Positions 1 through 9,619 are shown, counted from the first letter of the stretch. The stretch: 64,000 nucleotides of DNA from Mycolicibacterium agri (GCF_002553505.1 NZ_PDCP01000001.1:62001-126000); one strand, 5' to 3'. Translations and numbers: made by a program. Notes: a model not told the origin generated them from the sequence alone.

Positions 1-63
1 CGGGCATCGGTGGACGCGTTGAAGGTGGTGCAGGCCTGGACGGAGCCCGGTGACGATGACTGA
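1..63 (+). CDS. folP: Dihydropteroate synthase, C-terminal end (partial)
   Basis: Only the last 20 codons are present, in frame 1, ending at a TGA at 61-63. The readable residues ([12 protein letters not shown] and a short acidic tail) resemble the C-terminus of mycobacterial FolP1, which joins the pterin pyrophosphate made by FolK to p-aminobenzoate. The end overlaps the start of folB, as expected in a translationally coupled folate operon. The call rests mainly on operon position because the catalytic barrel is outside the window. Confidence 0.6.
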   Translation, partial: RASVDALKVVQAWTEPGDDD

Positions 64-436
64 TCGAATCGAGTTGCGCGGGTTGACGGTTCGCGGCAAC
101 CACGGAGTGTACGACCATGAGCGCCGCGACGGCCAGGACTTCGTCGTCGACATCACGGTGTGGCTCGACCTCGCCGCGGCGGCAGCCAGCGACGACCTGG
201 CCGACACACTGGACTACGGCGGGCTGGCCAAACGCGCCGCCGACATCATCGCCGGGCCGCCCAAGAATCTGATCGAAACGGTGGCCGGTGAAATCGCCGA
301 CGACGTGATGTCCGACGGCCGCGTGCACGCCGTCGAGGTGGTGCTGCACAAGCCGCGGGCCCCGATTCCGCTGGAGTTCGGCGATGTCGCGGTGGTCGCC
401 CGCCGCTCTCGACGCGACGGGAAGAGTTCGACGTGA
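56..436 (+). CDS. folB: Dihydroneopterin aldolase
   Basis: FolB cleaves 7,8-dihydroneopterin to 6-hydroxymethyl-dihydropterin and glycolaldehyde in cytosolic folate synthesis. The 126-residue protein opens with the family signature [18 protein letters not shown], with the catalytic Glu at about residue 22, a conserved Tyr at about 54 and the Lys of LHKPRAP at about 99. I chose the ATG at 56 because it matches the mycobacterial N-terminus (M-x-DRIELRG) and leaves a GGAG 10 bases upstream. An in-frame GTG at 50 is the alternative. The gene overlaps folP upstream and shares a GTGA overlap with folK, so folP-folB-folK is one operon. Confidence 0.95.
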   Translation: MTDRIELRGLTVRGNHGVYDHERRDGQDFVVDITVWLDLAAAAASDDLADTLDYGGLAKRAADIIAGPPKNLIETVAGEIADDVMSDGRVHAVEVVLHKPRAPIPLEFGDVAVVARRSRRDGKSST

Positions 437-945
437 GCCGCGTCGTCCTGTCGATCGGCTCCAACCTCGGCGACCGGTTGGCCCGGCTGCAGTCGGTCGT
501 CGACGGGCTCGACGGTGCGCTGCGCGCGGTGTCACCGGTGTATGAGACCGATGCGTGGGGCGGCGTCGCACAGGGGCCGTTCCTCAACGCGGTGCTGGTC
601 GCCGACGATCCCGCACTCGACGGGCACGGCTGGCTGCGGCGTGCGCACGATTTCGAGCGGGCCGCCGAGCGGGTTCGCGAACAGCATTGGGGCCCAAGGA
701 CACTCGACGTCGACCTGATCACCTGCCATGACGGCGGGTCCGAGGTGATCCTGCACGACGAGGACCTGACGCTGCCGCACCCCTACGCGCATCTGCGCGC
801 GTTCGTGATGGTGCCGTGGCTGGACGTCGACCCCGACGCCGCGCTTACCGTGGCGGGTGAGCGGCAGGCCGTGTCGAAGCTGCTGGCCGAACTCGACCCC
901 GCCGAACGCGACGGAGTCCGACGCACGGACCTGGTGCTTGCCTGA
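433..945 (+). CDS. folK: 2-amino-4-hydroxy-6-hydroxymethyldihydropteridine pyrophosphokinase (HPPK)
   Basis: FolK transfers pyrophosphate from ATP to 6-hydroxymethyl-dihydropterin, making the FolP substrate. The 170-residue protein shows the family's GSNLGDR near the N-terminus, the pterin-binding YETDAWGG...QGPFLNAV stretch, the PROSITE-type signature [11 protein letters not shown] (about residues 90-100) and the [14 protein letters not shown] motif. The GTG start at 433 overlaps the folB stop, and its own stop overlaps the next ATG (TGATG), so translation is coupled on both sides. Length is normal for the family. Confidence 0.96.
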   Translation: MSRVVLSIGSNLGDRLARLQSVVDGLDGALRAVSPVYETDAWGGVAQGPFLNAVLVADDPALDGHGWLRRAHDFERAAERVREQHWGPRTLDVDLITCHDGGSEVILHDEDLTLPHPYAHLRAFVMVPWLDVDPDAALTVAGERQAVSKLLAELDPAERDGVRRTDLVLA

Positions 946-1421
946 TGGGCCCCACCCGCAAGCGTGACCTGACGGCCGCGGCGCTGATCGCCGCCGCCAT
1001 CGGCTACGTGTTGGTCACCGTGCTCTATCGGTGGTTCCCGCCCATCACGGTGTGGACGGGGTTGTCGCTTCTGGCGGTGGCGATCGCCGAGGGCGGCTGG
1101 GCCTTCTATGTGCGGGCCAAGATCAACGACGGCGAGATCGGCCTCGGCGGGGGACGGCTTCATCCGTTGGCCGTGGCGCGGTCAGTGATGATTGCCAAAG
1201 CGTCGGCCTGGGTGGGCGCACTCGTGCTGGGCTGGTGGGTCGGCGTGCTGGTCTATCTTTTGCCGCGCCGCAGCACGCTGCGCGTCGCGAACGAGGACAC
1301 CGCAGGCGCCATCGTGGCCGCGGTGAGCGCGCTGGCGCTGGTGGTTGCGGCGCTGTGGTTGCAGCATTGCTGCAAGTCGCCCGAGGAACCCCCGGAGAAC
1401 GGCGAAGCCGCCCCCGAATAG
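945..1421 (+). CDS. DUF3180 family membrane protein
   Basis: This 158-residue integral membrane protein corresponds by position and sequence style to M. tuberculosis Rv3605c (DUF3180). Four hydrophobic segments are visible, at about residues 10-30, 34-55, 85-110 and 120-142, with a short Pro/Glu-rich tail. The ATG overlaps the folK stop, so it is the next gene of the folate operon. No catalytic motif is seen and the function is unknown. The conserved link to folK in actinobacteria is known from comparative genomics, but any role in pterin metabolism would be guesswork. Confidence 0.85.
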   Translation: MGPTRKRDLTAAALIAAAIGYVLVTVLYRWFPPITVWTGLSLLAVAIAEGGWAFYVRAKINDGEIGLGGGRLHPLAVARSVMIAKASAWVGALVLGWWVGVLVYLLPRRSTLRVANEDTAGAIVAAVSALALVVAALWLQHCCKSPEEPPENGEAAPE

Positions 1422-1498
1422 CCCGCCGGACGATAGCCGGACACGAATCGCCGCAATGCACGACACGCGGAGTGACCTGTGGCGGGTACAGTCGGCCC

Positions 1499-2881
1499 AT
1501 GACCGTTTCGACCCGTGGTGCCCGGCCGCGGCGTGGCGGTCGCAGGCCTGGTTGGGCGCTGTTAACGGTGTTGCTGGTGCTGGCCATATTGGCGAGTTCG
1601 GCATTGGTGTTCACCAACCGTGTGGAGTTGCTCAAGCTTGCTGTCATCCTCGCGTTGTGGGCGGCCGTGGTGGCTGCGTTCGTGTCGGTCATCTACCGGC
1701 GCCAGAGCGATATCGACCAGGCCAAGGTCCGGGACCTCAAGCTCGTCTACGACCTGCAGCTGGACCGCGAGATCTCGGCTCGGCGCGAATACGAGCTGAC
1801 GGTCGAGACGGAGTTGCGCCGTGAGCTGTCCACCGAGATCCGCGCGCAGGCCGCCGACGAGGTGGCCGCGCTGCGCGCCGAACTCGCGGCGCTGCGGGCC
1901 AGTCTCGAGTACCTGTTCGACGCCGACCTGAGCCACCGGCCCGCGATCGAGACCGAGCACGGCCCGGTGCGTCCCGGTCGCGTCGCCAGCAGCAGGCTCG
2001 ACGCCGACGAGGACGCCGACACCCGTACCGAGGAAAACCCGATCATCGACGTCCCCGCCGAACCCTCACCGCCCGAGGACGAATGGGCGGGTACGCCGCT
2101 GTTCGGCGGTGCCCATCGCAGGGCGTCGGAAGCCGAGATGACGCCGGAGGAGCGGCTGGCCCGGGCGGCCGAGAGGCGCACCGCCGAACATCGCGCCGCC
2201 GAGGAACGGGCCGCCGCGGAGCAGCGCGCCGCCGAGCAGCGGGCCGCCGAGCAGCGCGCCGCCGAGGAGCAGCGTCGCGCCGAAGAGGAACGTCGCCTCG
2301 CCGAGGAACGCGCCGCGGCCGAGCGGGCCGCCGAAGAGGAGCGCCGCGCCGAAGAGGAGCGTCGCGCCGCCGAGGAACGCGCGATCGCCGAGCAGAGGGC
2401 GGCCGCGCAGCGGGCCGCAGACGAGGAAGCCGCACGGCAGGCCGCAGCGGCAGCGCAGTGGCAACCGGCGCCCGCCGAAGGCAAGTTCATCCCCGCGGGC
2501 ATGCCGGGCAGCAACTGGGTTGCCCCGGCCACGCAGAACGGCGCCACCGACGAGTACGTCGGCAGGCGGCGCGCGCCCGAACCGGCGATGTCGACTCCGC
2601 CGCCCGAGCAGAGCCGTGGAAAACACTCCGCCCCGGCCGACGCCACCGATCCCGGCCGCCCGTCCACGCCGCCGACGCTGGCATCCCCCCCGACGGCGAC
2701 ACCGCCCGACGTGGGCGGCCAACCCGAGGACGCCGGTGGGCGACGCCAAGGCGCCCCGCGACACCGCAGCGCTGACGAGTCGGACAGCGGGACCGGCGGA
2801 TATTCGGTCGCCGAGTTGCTGGCCCGCCTCGAAATGGGCTCCACCGGCGGAGGCGGCCGTCGTCGGCGCCGAGAAGAGTGA
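1499..2881 (+). CDS. Membrane-anchored coiled-coil protein (DUF6779 / Rv3604c-like)
   Basis: The 460-residue protein has a basic N-terminus, two hydrophobic segments at about residues 18-38 and 43-62, an acidic/basic helical stretch to about residue 140, then from about 221 to 318 a dense run of Ala/Glu/Arg/Gln units of the type AEERAA-AEQRAA that should form a long charged coiled coil. A Pro/Thr-rich low-complexity segment follows, and the protein ends in a basic RRRRRE-type tail. The ATG at 1499 is preferred over upstream in-frame codons because TACAGT lies 6 bases before it, fitting a leaderless -10 box. It resembles Rv3604c; function unknown. The repeat region probably varies in length between strains. 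Confidence 0.85.
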   Translation: MTVSTRGARPRRGGRRPGWALLTVLLVLAILASSALVFTNRVELLKLAVILALWAAVVAAFVSVIYRRQSDIDQAKVRDLKLVYDLQLDREISARREYELTVETELRRELSTEIRAQAADEVAALRAELAALRASLEYLFDADLSHRPAIETEHGPVRPGRVASSRLDADEDADTRTEENPIIDVPAEPSPPEDEWAGTPLFGGAHRRASEAEMTPEERLARAAERRTAEHRAAEERAAAEQRAAEQRAAEQRAAEEQRRAEEERRLAEERAAAERAAEEERRAEEERRAAEERAIAEQRAAAQRAADEEAARQAAAAAQWQPAPAEGKFIPAGMPGSNWVAPATQNGATDEYVGRRRAPEPAMSTPPPEQSRGKHSAPADATDPGRPSTPPTLASPPTATPPDVGGQPEDAGGRRQGAPRHRSADESDSGTGGYSVAELLARLEMGSTGGGGRRRRREE

Positions 2882-2956
2882 GTTAATCTCGTAGCGACCG
2901 TCCGGTACCCGCCAGGCAGGACTGGAACGAACTCGAATTCTTGTGAGGCCTCTGCA

Positions 2957-3901
2957 ATGGAGCAGTCCGCTACGCCCGCGTGGGGTGCCCAGGACGGCCC
3001 GATGCGTCCGGCGCGGCTCTCGGTCGGGATCATCTCCGCCGGCCGGGTAGGCACCGCGCTCGGCGTTGCGTTGGAGCGAGCCGACCACGTCGTCGTGGCG
3101 TGCAGCGCCATCTCACACGCCTCGCGCCAGCGCGCCGCACGCCGACTGCCCGACACCACCGTGTTGCCCGCGCAAGAGGTCGCGGGCCGCGCCGAGCTGC
3201 TGCTGCTCGCCGTGCCCGACACCGAACTGCCCAGCGTGGTGTCGGGGTTGGCCGCCACGCAGTCGGTGCGTTCGGGCACCATCGTGGTGCACACCTCCGG
3301 CGCCAACGGCGTCGCGGTGCTTGCCCCGCTGACCGAGCAGGGCTGCATCCCGTTGGCGATCCATCCGGCCATGACGTTCACCGGCGCCGACGAGGACATC
3401 GAGCGGCTTCCCGGCACCTGCTTCGGCATCACCGCCGCCGACGACATCGGCTACGCGATCGCCCAGGCGCTGGTGCTCGAGATCGGCGGCGAACCGTTCC
3501 GGGTCCGCGAGGACGCCCGCATGCTGTATCACTCGGCGCTCGCGCATGCCAGCAATCACGTCGTCACCGTGGTGCTCGACGCGGTCGAGGCGCTGCGCGC
3601 CGCGCTGTGGGGGCAAGAGCTTCTCGGCCAGGAAATGGTCAACGACGAGCCGGGCGGCATCGCCGAGCGGGTGATCGCCCCGTTGGCGCGGGCGTCGTTG
3701 GAGAACGCGTTGCAGCGCGGGCAGTCCGCGTTGACCGGACCCGTCGCGCGCGGCGACGCAGACGCCGTCGCCAGGCATCTTGCCGCGCTGGCCGAGGTGG
3801 ATCCTCAACTGGCGCAGGCGTATCGAGCCAATTCACTGCGGACCGCCCAGCGCGCACACGCGCCAGGCGAAGTTTTCACCGTGCTTGAGGAGGCGGGATG
3901 A
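2957..3901 (+). CDS. Rossmann-like / DUF2520 domain protein
   Basis: The 314-residue protein begins, after about 20 variable residues, with a dinucleotide-binding fold ([17 protein letters not shown], about residues 22-38) and continues into a C-terminal DUF2520 half with HPAMTFTG (about 135-142) and an all-helical end. The architecture resembles NADP-dependent 2-hydroxyacid or ketopantoate reductases, and Rv3603c is the likely orthologue. It overlaps panC by four bases (ATGA). Position immediately before panC suggests a ketopantoate-reductase-like role in pantoate supply, but that is inference; no substrate is established from sequence. Confidence 0.88.
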   Translation: MEQSATPAWGAQDGPMRPARLSVGIISAGRVGTALGVALERADHVVVACSAISHASRQRAARRLPDTTVLPAQEVAGRAELLLLAVPDTELPSVVSGLAATQSVRSGTIVVHTSGANGVAVLAPLTEQGCIPLAIHPAMTFTGADEDIERLPGTCFGITAADDIGYAIAQALVLEIGGEPFRVREDARMLYHSALAHASNHVVTVVLDAVEALRAALWGQELLGQEMVNDEPGGIAERVIAPLARASLENALQRGQSALTGPVARGDADAVARHLAALAEVDPQLAQAYRANSLRTAQRAHAPGEVFTVLEEAG

Positions 3902-4836
3902 CGGCGACACGCAGGCCGCCGAAGTTCGCATCGGGCGAACTCAATGTCTACACCTCCCCGCGTGACGTGTCCGACGTGACACGCGCGCTGCGGCAGACCG
4001 GCCGGCGCGTCATGCTCGTGCCGACGATGGGCGCGCTGCACGACGGCCATATGGCGTTGGTGCGCGCAGCCAAGCGTGTGCAGGGCGCGGTCGTCGTGGT
4101 GTCGATCTTCGTCAACCCCTTGCAGTTCGGTACCAACGAGGACCTGCACAAGTACCCGCAAACGCTCGACGAGGACCTCGCCCAACTGCGCGCCGAAGGC
4201 GTCGAGATCGCGTTCGCACCGACCGCGGCGGAGATGTACCCGGAGGGACCGCGAACGTCGGTGCAGCCCGGCCCGCTGGGCGCCGAGCTCGAAGGTGCCG
4301 CGCGGCCAACGCATTTCGCCGGCGTGCTGACGGTGGTGCTCAAACTGCTGCACATCGTGCATCCGGACCGGGCGTTCTTCGGCGAGAAGGACTACCAGCA
4401 ACTCGTGCTGGTCCGTCAGATGGTTGCCGACCTCAACATGGACGTCGCGATCGTCGGCGTGCCGATCGTGCGGGAAGCCGACGGGTTGGCGATGTCGTCG
4501 CGCAACCGCTATCTCAACGAGGTCGAACGCGAGCATGCGGGCGCGCTGTCGGCGGCGCTGCTGGCCGGAATGTACGCCGCGGGTGAGGGAACCGCGGCCG
4601 CGTTGGACGCGGCCCGTGCTGTGTTGGAGGAGGTGTCGGCCATCGACGTCGACTACCTGGAGGTGCGCGACCCCGCGCTGGGGCCCGCGCCCGAACTGGG
4701 CCCCGCGCGCATGCTGGTCGCGGCACGACTCGGCGACACGCGACTACTGGACAACATCGCCATCGACATCGGGGTGCCGTCAGGTCCAGGTCCGCATGTC
4801 GAGTACGACGAGCACGAATTGCCCTGGAGGAACTGA
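3898..4836 (+). CDS. panC: Pantothenate synthetase (pantoate-beta-alanine ligase)
   Basis: PanC joins D-pantoate and beta-alanine using ATP through a pantoyl-adenylate. The 312-residue protein carries the HIGH-like [16 protein letters not shown] near residue 40, the substrate-binding segment [16 protein letters not shown] (about 160-175) and the flexible-loop SSRNRYL (about 200-206), all typical of the family. It overlaps the DUF2520 gene by four bases and its stop overlaps the panD ATG, so panC-panD translation is coupled and both beta-alanine production and its use lie together. Confidence 0.98.
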   Translation: MTATRRPPKFASGELNVYTSPRDVSDVTRALRQTGRRVMLVPTMGALHDGHMALVRAAKRVQGAVVVVSIFVNPLQFGTNEDLHKYPQTLDEDLAQLRAEGVEIAFAPTAAEMYPEGPRTSVQPGPLGAELEGAARPTHFAGVLTVVLKLLHIVHPDRAFFGEKDYQQLVLVRQMVADLNMDVAIVGVPIVREADGLAMSSRNRYLNEVEREHAGALSAALLAGMYAAGEGTAAALDAARAVLEEVSAIDVDYLEVRDPALGPAPELGPARMLVAARLGDTRLLDNIAIDIGVPSGPGPHVEYDEHELPWRN

Positions 4837-5243
4837 TGTTACGGACGATGATGAAGTCGAAGATTCACCGTGCCAGGGTGACGCAGGCGGATCTGCACTA
4901 CGTGGGGTCCGTCACCATCGACGCCGACCTGATGGACGCCGCCGACCTGATCGAGGGCGAACAGGTCACAATCGTCGACATCGACAACGGCGCGCGGCTG
5001 GTCACCTACGCCATCACCGGCGAACGTGGCAGCGGCGTGATCGGAATCAACGGCGCGGCAGCGCATCTGGTACATCCGGGCGACCTCGTCATCCTGATCG
5101 CCTACGCGACGATGGACGACGCCGAGGCGCGCCGGTATCAGCCGCGCATCGTGTTCGTCGACGCCGACAACAAGCCCGTCGACCTCGGCCACGACCCCGC
5201 CCACGTCCCTGCGGACGCGGCCGAACTGCTCTCGCCGCGGTGA
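4836..5243 (+). CDS. panD: Aspartate 1-decarboxylase
   Basis: PanD decarboxylates L-aspartate to the beta-alanine used by PanC. It is made as a proenzyme that cleaves itself at Gly24-Ser25 to create the catalytic pyruvoyl group; the motif HYVGS with Ser at residue 25 is present, as are Lys9 and the conserved [10 protein letters not shown] segment. The length of 135 residues is normal for mycobacteria. The start overlaps the panC stop, and coaX begins 4 bases after the panD stop. Confidence 0.97.
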   Translation: MLRTMMKSKIHRARVTQADLHYVGSVTIDADLMDAADLIEGEQVTIVDIDNGARLVTYAITGERGSGVIGINGAAAHLVHPGDLVILIAYATMDDAEARRYQPRIVFVDADNKPVDLGHDPAHVPADAAELLSPR

Positions 5244-5247
5244 GCCC

Positions 5248-6063
5248 ATGCTGCTAGCAATCGACGTCCGCAACACCCACACCGTGGTGGGGCTGATCTC
5301 CGGATCCGGCGATCACGCAAAAGTGGCTCAGCACTGGCGAATCCGCACCGAGACCGAGGTGACGTCGGACGAGCTGGCGTTGACCATCGACGGGCTGATC
5401 GGCGACGACTCCGAGCGGCTCACCGGTGCGACCGGGCTGTCCACCGTGCCCTCGGTGCTGCACGAGGTGCGGGAGATGCTCGACCAATACTGGCCGAAGG
5501 TGCCGCACGTGTTGATCGAGCCTGGCATCCGCACCGGCATCCCGCTACTGGTCGACAATCCCAAAGAGGTGGGTGCGGACCGGATCGTCAACTGCCTTGC
5601 GGCGTATCACAAATACGGCACCGCGGCGATCGTCATCGACTTCGGGTCGTCCATCTGCGTCGACGTGGTGTCGGCCAAGGGGGAGTTCCTCGGCGGCGCG
5701 ATCGCGCCCGGCGTGCAGGTGTCGTCGGATGCTGCGGCGGCGCGGTCCGCTGCGTTGCGGCGCGTCGAGCTGACCCGTCCGCGGTCGGTCATCGGCAAGA
5801 ACACCGTCGAGTGCATGCAGTCGGGCGCGGTTTTCGGTTTCGCCGGGCTGGTCGACGGGCTGGTGTCGCGGATCCGCGAGGACATCGACGGGTTCGGCGG
5901 CAACGATGTTGCGGTGGTCGCGACCGGCCACACCGCCCCGCTGCTGCTGCCCGACCTGCACACCGTGGCTGACTACGACCGGCACCTGACGCTCGACGGG
6001 CTGCGGCTGGTGTTCGAACGCAACCGCGACAGCCAGCGCGGCCGACTCAAGCAGGCCCGCTGA
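5248..6063 (+). CDS. coaX: Type III pantothenate kinase homologue (CoaX)
   Basis: This 271-residue ASKHA-fold protein belongs to the CoaX family, which phosphorylates pantothenate in the first step of CoA synthesis. The catalytic Asp6 is present, but the nucleotide/phosphate motif reads DVRNT rather than DxGNT, and the second phosphate motif reads DFGSSICVD rather than the usual DxGTAxTxD. The same departures are known in M. tuberculosis, whose CoaX has been reported not to supply kinase activity while CoaA is the essential enzyme. It closes the panC-panD-coaX run and ends two bases before the convergent gene. Confidence 0.92.
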   Translation: MLLAIDVRNTHTVVGLISGSGDHAKVAQHWRIRTETEVTSDELALTIDGLIGDDSERLTGATGLSTVPSVLHEVREMLDQYWPKVPHVLIEPGIRTGIPLLVDNPKEVGADRIVNCLAAYHKYGTAAIVIDFGSSICVDVVSAKGEFLGGAIAPGVQVSSDAAAARSAALRRVELTRPRSVIGKNTVECMQSGAVFGFAGLVDGLVSRIREDIDGFGGNDVAVVATGHTAPLLLPDLHTVADYDRHLTLDGLRLVFERNRDSQRGRLKQAR

Positions 6064-6064
6064 C

Positions 6065-7312
6065 CTAGAAGAAGGTGCGGATGAGGTCGACGACGCGGTC
6101 GTCGGCGTCGAGCACCGGGATCATCTGCCACTTGTCGAACGTCGTGCACGGATGCGAGATGCCGAACCGCAGAAACGCGCCGACGCCGACGCCGGCGCGG
6201 TCGGCGGGGCCGAGGCGCAGATACGCGTGCTGGTCGTTGAGCTTGACGACGGCGCTGTCGCGCAGCCCGAGCGCGACGGGCATGTCCTGGTCGAAGGACA
6301 CGTCGCGGCGGCCCATCGTCAGCAGCGCCAACTCCGGCTCCGGCCGCGACATCACCTGCGCCCACACCTCGAACGCCGGCCGCAACCCGCCGCGCAGCGG
6401 CGACGTCCGCGCGTACAGGCCGTGGTCGTGGGTGAGATAGCAGCCGCTGCGGATGATCGTGCGCACCCGTCTGCCCGCCACCGAGCCGACCGCGAGCACG
6501 TCGGCAACGGCGTCGAAGTAGGTGCTGCCGCCCGCGGTCAGCACGACGGTGTCGGTCTCGAACAATTCCGCCAACCGCGAAACGGCCGAGCGCATCTGCG
6601 ACAAATAGGCCGTGACGTGACCCACCGCCTCCGCCGAAACGTCATGGCCGAGCGCCGCCTCATAGCCTGCAACGCCGACCAGCCGCAACAAGGGGGATCG
6701 CGCCGCGGCCTTCGCCACCTCGTCGACCGAGGCTGTATCCCGGCAACCGGTGCGCCCGCCGGGCATGCCGACCTCCACGCAGACGTCGACGGGTCGGCCC
6801 GCGCCCGCCGCGGCCAGGCCTGCGGCCATCTGCTCGACCCCGGCAACCGAATCGACCCAGCACAGCACCGAAACGTCGGGATCGGCGTTCATCGTCGTCG
6901 CGACATAGCCCAGCGCCGCGATGTCGACCAGTTCGTTGGCCAGGATGAAGTCGCGCACCCCGAAGGCGCGGTAGGTGCGCATCTGGCTGACCGTGGCGAC
7001 CGTGACAGCGCAGGCGCCGAATTCGAATTGGCGCGCCAACAGCTGCGGCGACATATGTGTCTTGCCGTGCGGGGCGATATCGACGCCGCGCGAACGGCAC
7101 CACTGCGCAAACGTCGCCAGGTTGTGGTCGAGCGCGTCGGCGCGCAGCACGCACACCGGGCCGAGCGGGCCGTCGTCGGCGATCTGCGGCGACGAGGCAC
7201 ACACTTGAGCGGCGGTGCGGCCGGCCCACGAGTCGGGAAGGCCTTTGAACCGCCGATCCAGTGGCTCGTCGGCAAGGGCGGCGACCCTGGCTGCGTCGAT
7301 CGGCCCTGTCAT
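6065..7312 (-). CDS. PLP-dependent D-threonine aldolase / D-serine dehydratase-like enzyme
   Basis: The 415-residue protein has the fold-type III (alanine racemase N-terminal) barrel with the PLP-lysine in [12 protein letters not shown] (about residues 80-91), the phosphate-binding AGGSTYFDA segment near 260, and the C-terminal HPCTTFDKW whose His and Cys are the metal ligands of the D-threonine aldolase/D-serine dehydratase branch. It probably acts on a D-beta-hydroxy amino acid in the cytosol. The ATG at 7312 is preferred to codons further upstream, which would overlap the lysS start. It faces lysS across only 23 bases and is absent from this position in M. tuberculosis, so it looks like an insertion. 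Confidence 0.88.
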   Translation of the reverse strand: MTGPIDAARVAALADEPLDRRFKGLPDSWAGRTAAQVCASSPQIADDGPLGPVCVLRADALDHNLATFAQWCRSRGVDIAPHGKTHMSPQLLARQFEFGACAVTVATVSQMRTYRAFGVRDFILANELVDIAALGYVATTMNADPDVSVLCWVDSVAGVEQMAAGLAAAGAGRPVDVCVEVGMPGGRTGCRDTASVDEVAKAAARSPLLRLVGVAGYEAALGHDVSAEAVGHVTAYLSQMRSAVSRLAELFETDTVVLTAGGSTYFDAVADVLAVGSVAGRRVRTIIRSGCYLTHDHGLYARTSPLRGGLRPAFEVWAQVMSRPEPELALLTMGRRDVSFDQDMPVALGLRDSAVVKLNDQHAYLRLGPADRAGVGVGAFLRFGISHPCTTFDKWQMIPVLDADDRVVDLIRTFF

Positions 7313-7321
7313 GCGTTCATT

Positions 7322-7336
7322 TAAGCTGGCACGACG
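7322..7336 (+). promoter_or_regulatory. Predicted leaderless promoter of lysS
   Basis: The -10 box TAAGCT at 7322-7327 is followed after 8 bases by the GTG start, so transcription should begin at or next to the start codon. The base string from the box to the start is almost the same as that before cysS (26767-26781). No Shine-Dalgarno sequence precedes the GTG. Confidence 0.55.
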
Positions 7337-8853
7337 TGACCCCACCCCAGCAGCCCGCCGCCGACAAGCCCGACCTCCCCGAACAGTTTCGGATCCGTCA
7401 GGCCAAGCGCGAGCGGCTGCTCGCCGAGGGTCGCGACCCCTATCCGGTAGAAGTTCCGCGCACCCACACCCTGGCCGAGATCCGCGCCGCCTACCCCGAC
7501 CTGCCCGTCGACACGGCGACCGGCGACATCGTCGGGGTCGCGGGCCGGGTGGTGTTTGCTCGCAACTCCGGCAAGCTGTGCTTCGCGACGCTGCAGGAAG
7601 GCGACGGCACCCAGCTTCAGGCCATGATCAACCTGGCCAAGGTCGGCCAGGAATCCCTCGATCAATGGAAGTCCGACGTCGACCTGGGCGACATCGTCTT
7701 CGTCCACGGCGAGGTGATCAGCTCCCGCCGAGGCGAGCTGTCTGTGCTTGCCGATTCCTGGCAAATAATCTCCAAGGCGCTCAGACCGCTGCCCGTCGCG
7801 CATAAGGAGATGAGCGAGGAGGCGCGGGTCCGGCAGCGCTACGTCGATCTGATCGTGCGTCCGGAGGCCAGAAGGATCGCCCGGCAGCGGGTCGCGGCCG
7901 TCCGCGCGGTGCGTAACGCGCTGGAGCGGCGCGGCTTTCTCGAAGTCGAGACGCCGATGCTGCAGACGCTGCCCGGCGGCGCGGCCGCGCGTCCCTTTGT
8001 GACGCATTCCAACGCGCTCGACACCGATCTTTACCTGCGGATCGCGCCGGAACTGTTCCTGAAGCGGTGCTTGGTCGGCGGTTTGGAGAAGGTTTTCGAA
8101 CTGAATCGGGTGTTTCGTAACGAAGGTGCCGATTCCACGCATTCACCGGAATTCGCGATGCTGGAAACTTATGAGGCCTACGGCACGTATGACGATTCTG
8201 CGAAGATGATCCGCCAGATAATTCAGGAAGTCGCTGACGAGGCCGTGGGCACCAGAAACGTGCCATTGCCGGATGGCTCGACCTACGATCTCGACGGTGA
8301 ATGGGAGTCGATTCAGATGTACCCATCACTGTCTGAGGCTCTCGGTGAAGAAGTGACACCGGATACCCCGGTTCAACGATTGCTTGAGTTCGCTGACCGG
8401 CTAGGTATCGAGATACCCCGCGACCGCGGCTACGGGCACGGGAAATTGGTCGAAGAACTCTGGGAGCACACCGTCGGCGACAAGCTCTGGGCGCCGACGT
8501 TCGTCCGCGATTTCCCGGTGGAAACCACGCCGCTTACCCGTGCTCACCGCAGCATTCCCGGCGTGACCGAGAAATGGGACCTGTATGTGCGCGGTTTCGA
8601 ACTCGCGACCGGATATTCCGAACTGGCCGATCCGGTGATTCAGCGGGAAAGGTTCGAAGCACAAGCGCGTGCAGCGGCCGCAGGCGACGACGAGGCAATG
8701 CTGCTCGACGAAGATTTTCTCGCCGCGCTCGAGTATGGGATGCCCCCGTCCACCGGCACTGGAATGGGCATCGATCGGATGTTGATGGCTCTCACCGGCC
8801 TCTCAATTCGGGAGACGGTTTTGTTCCCCATTGTTCGCCGCCAGAGCAACTAA
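7336..8853 (+). CDS. lysS: Lysyl-tRNA synthetase, class II
   Basis: LysS charges tRNA-Lys. The 505-residue protein has an N-terminal OB-fold anticodon-binding domain (about residues 60-170) and a class II catalytic core with motif 2 ([18 protein letters not shown], about 258-275) and motif 3 ([11 protein letters not shown], near the C-terminus). The GTG at 7336 fits the family N-terminus and the leaderless -10 box. Base composition is odd: the first third is near 68% GC like its neighbours, but sampled blocks in the second half (8101-8160, 8281-8340) are only about 52-53% GC. Confidence 0.96.
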   Translation: MTPPQQPAADKPDLPEQFRIRQAKRERLLAEGRDPYPVEVPRTHTLAEIRAAYPDLPVDTATGDIVGVAGRVVFARNSGKLCFATLQEGDGTQLQAMINLAKVGQESLDQWKSDVDLGDIVFVHGEVISSRRGELSVLADSWQIISKALRPLPVAHKEMSEEARVRQRYVDLIVRPEARRIARQRVAAVRAVRNALERRGFLEVETPMLQTLPGGAAARPFVTHSNALDTDLYLRIAPELFLKRCLVGGLEKVFELNRVFRNEGADSTHSPEFAMLETYEAYGTYDDSAKMIRQIIQEVADEAVGTRNVPLPDGSTYDLDGEWESIQMYPSLSEALGEEVTPDTPVQRLLEFADRLGIEIPRDRGYGHGKLVEELWEHTVGDKLWAPTFVRDFPVETTPLTRAHRSIPGVTEKWDLYVRGFELATGYSELADPVIQRERFEAQARAAAAGDDEAMLLDEDFLAALEYGMPPSTGTGMGIDRMLMALTGLSIRETVLFPIVRRQSN

Positions 8854-8967
8854 CCGGCTCTTCTCACATTCTTGTTGAATGGCCTGCGCCCTTATGGCAC
8901 ATTGGGTGCCAGGTTTTTCTACAGGTAACTGGGCGCTATGTGCCAGTCGGAAGGGTCAGTGAGCTAA

Positions 8968-9309
8968 ATGGCTAAGAAAGTAACCGTCACCTTGGTCGAT
9001 GATTTCGACGGTGAAGGTGCCGCCGACGAAACGGTCGAATTCGGACTCGATGGAGTCAGCTACGAGATAGACCTTTCCGCCAAGAATGCCGCCAAGCTGC
9101 GCGCCGATATGAAGCAGTGGGTCGACGCAGGACGACGCGTTGGCGGCCGCAGGCGCGGTCGGTCGGCCGGCTCCGGTCGTGGCCGTGCGGCGATCGACCG
9201 TGAGCAGAGCGCAGCGATCCGGGAATGGGCCCGCCGCAATGGGCACAACGTGTCGACTCGCGGCAGAATCCCCGCCGATGTCATCGACGCGTTCCACGCC
9301 GCTACATAG
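8968..9309 (+). CDS. lsr2: Nucleoid-associated xenogeneic silencer Lsr2
   Basis: Lsr2 is the actinobacterial H-NS-like protein that bridges DNA and silences AT-rich genes. The 113-residue sequence has the N-terminal beta-rich dimerisation domain (residues 1-60, with the DDFDGE and VSYEIDLS segments), a basic linker rich in RGR, and the C-terminal DNA-binding domain with the AT-hook-like RGR tripeptide in [10 protein letters not shown]. Length and sequence match mycobacterial Lsr2 closely. It is separated from lysS by 114 bases and from clpC1 by 310, so it is probably its own transcription unit. Confidence 0.98.
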   Translation: MAKKVTVTLVDDFDGEGAADETVEFGLDGVSYEIDLSAKNAAKLRADMKQWVDAGRRVGGRRRGRSAGSGRGRAAIDREQSAAIREWARRNGHNVSTRGRIPADVIDAFHAAT

Positions 9310-9619
9310 TCGGCGAATTCTGGCAACGCGAGCTGCGATTGCCAAAACGTCAGCTCGGTGTTTTTCTCCCGATCGAGCTTTCGCTAGTGGCGAACCGTCA
9401 GCAGCCACAGCTGGGAAACGAATTGCTCGGCCTGGGCGTTGGTCACTAACAAGCCCGGGTACACGGCATATGCCCGTGGTTCGAGCATTCGGATCACTTC
9501 TTGGCGAAGGACCGCCAAGCAGGGCACCCGGGACGGCCGACCATTAGAGTGGACGGCAGGTACGGCGTGCGGTCGCCGCGCTTCGTGCCGACCTATTTAT
9601 GGAGAGCAGGTAACCACCG
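9310..9619 (+). other. lsr2-clpC1 intergenic region (no gene)
   Basis: This 310-base stretch holds no convincing gene. It contains the ClgR-like palindrome described separately at 9380-9394 and, just before clpC1, GGAGAGCAGG at 9601-9610 acting as ribosome binding site. A clpC1 promoter must lie between them but I cannot place its -10 box with confidence. It is richer in A+T than the flanking genes. Confidence 0.6.
9380..9394. promoter_or_regulatory. ClgR-like operator upstream of clpC1
   Basis: A perfect inverted repeat TTCGC-N5-GCGAA lies 225 bases before the clpC1 start. It matches the ClgR consensus known in actinobacteria (CGC-N5-GCG flanked by A/T), missing only the central A. ClgR activates clp protease genes including clpC1 in Corynebacterium and Mycobacterium, so the placement makes sense. 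Confidence 0.6.

Noticed and set aside
2200..2420. Short tandem repeats that might be taken for a CRISPR array
   Set aside because: Repeats are in frame, contiguous, without spacers, and encode the coiled coil.
1747..3447. Long minus-strand open frame opposite the coiled-coil protein
   Set aside because: It is the mirror of GCC/GAG/CGC repeats, giving an Ala/Ser/Arg-rich product with no domain; both plus-strand genes it covers are well supported.
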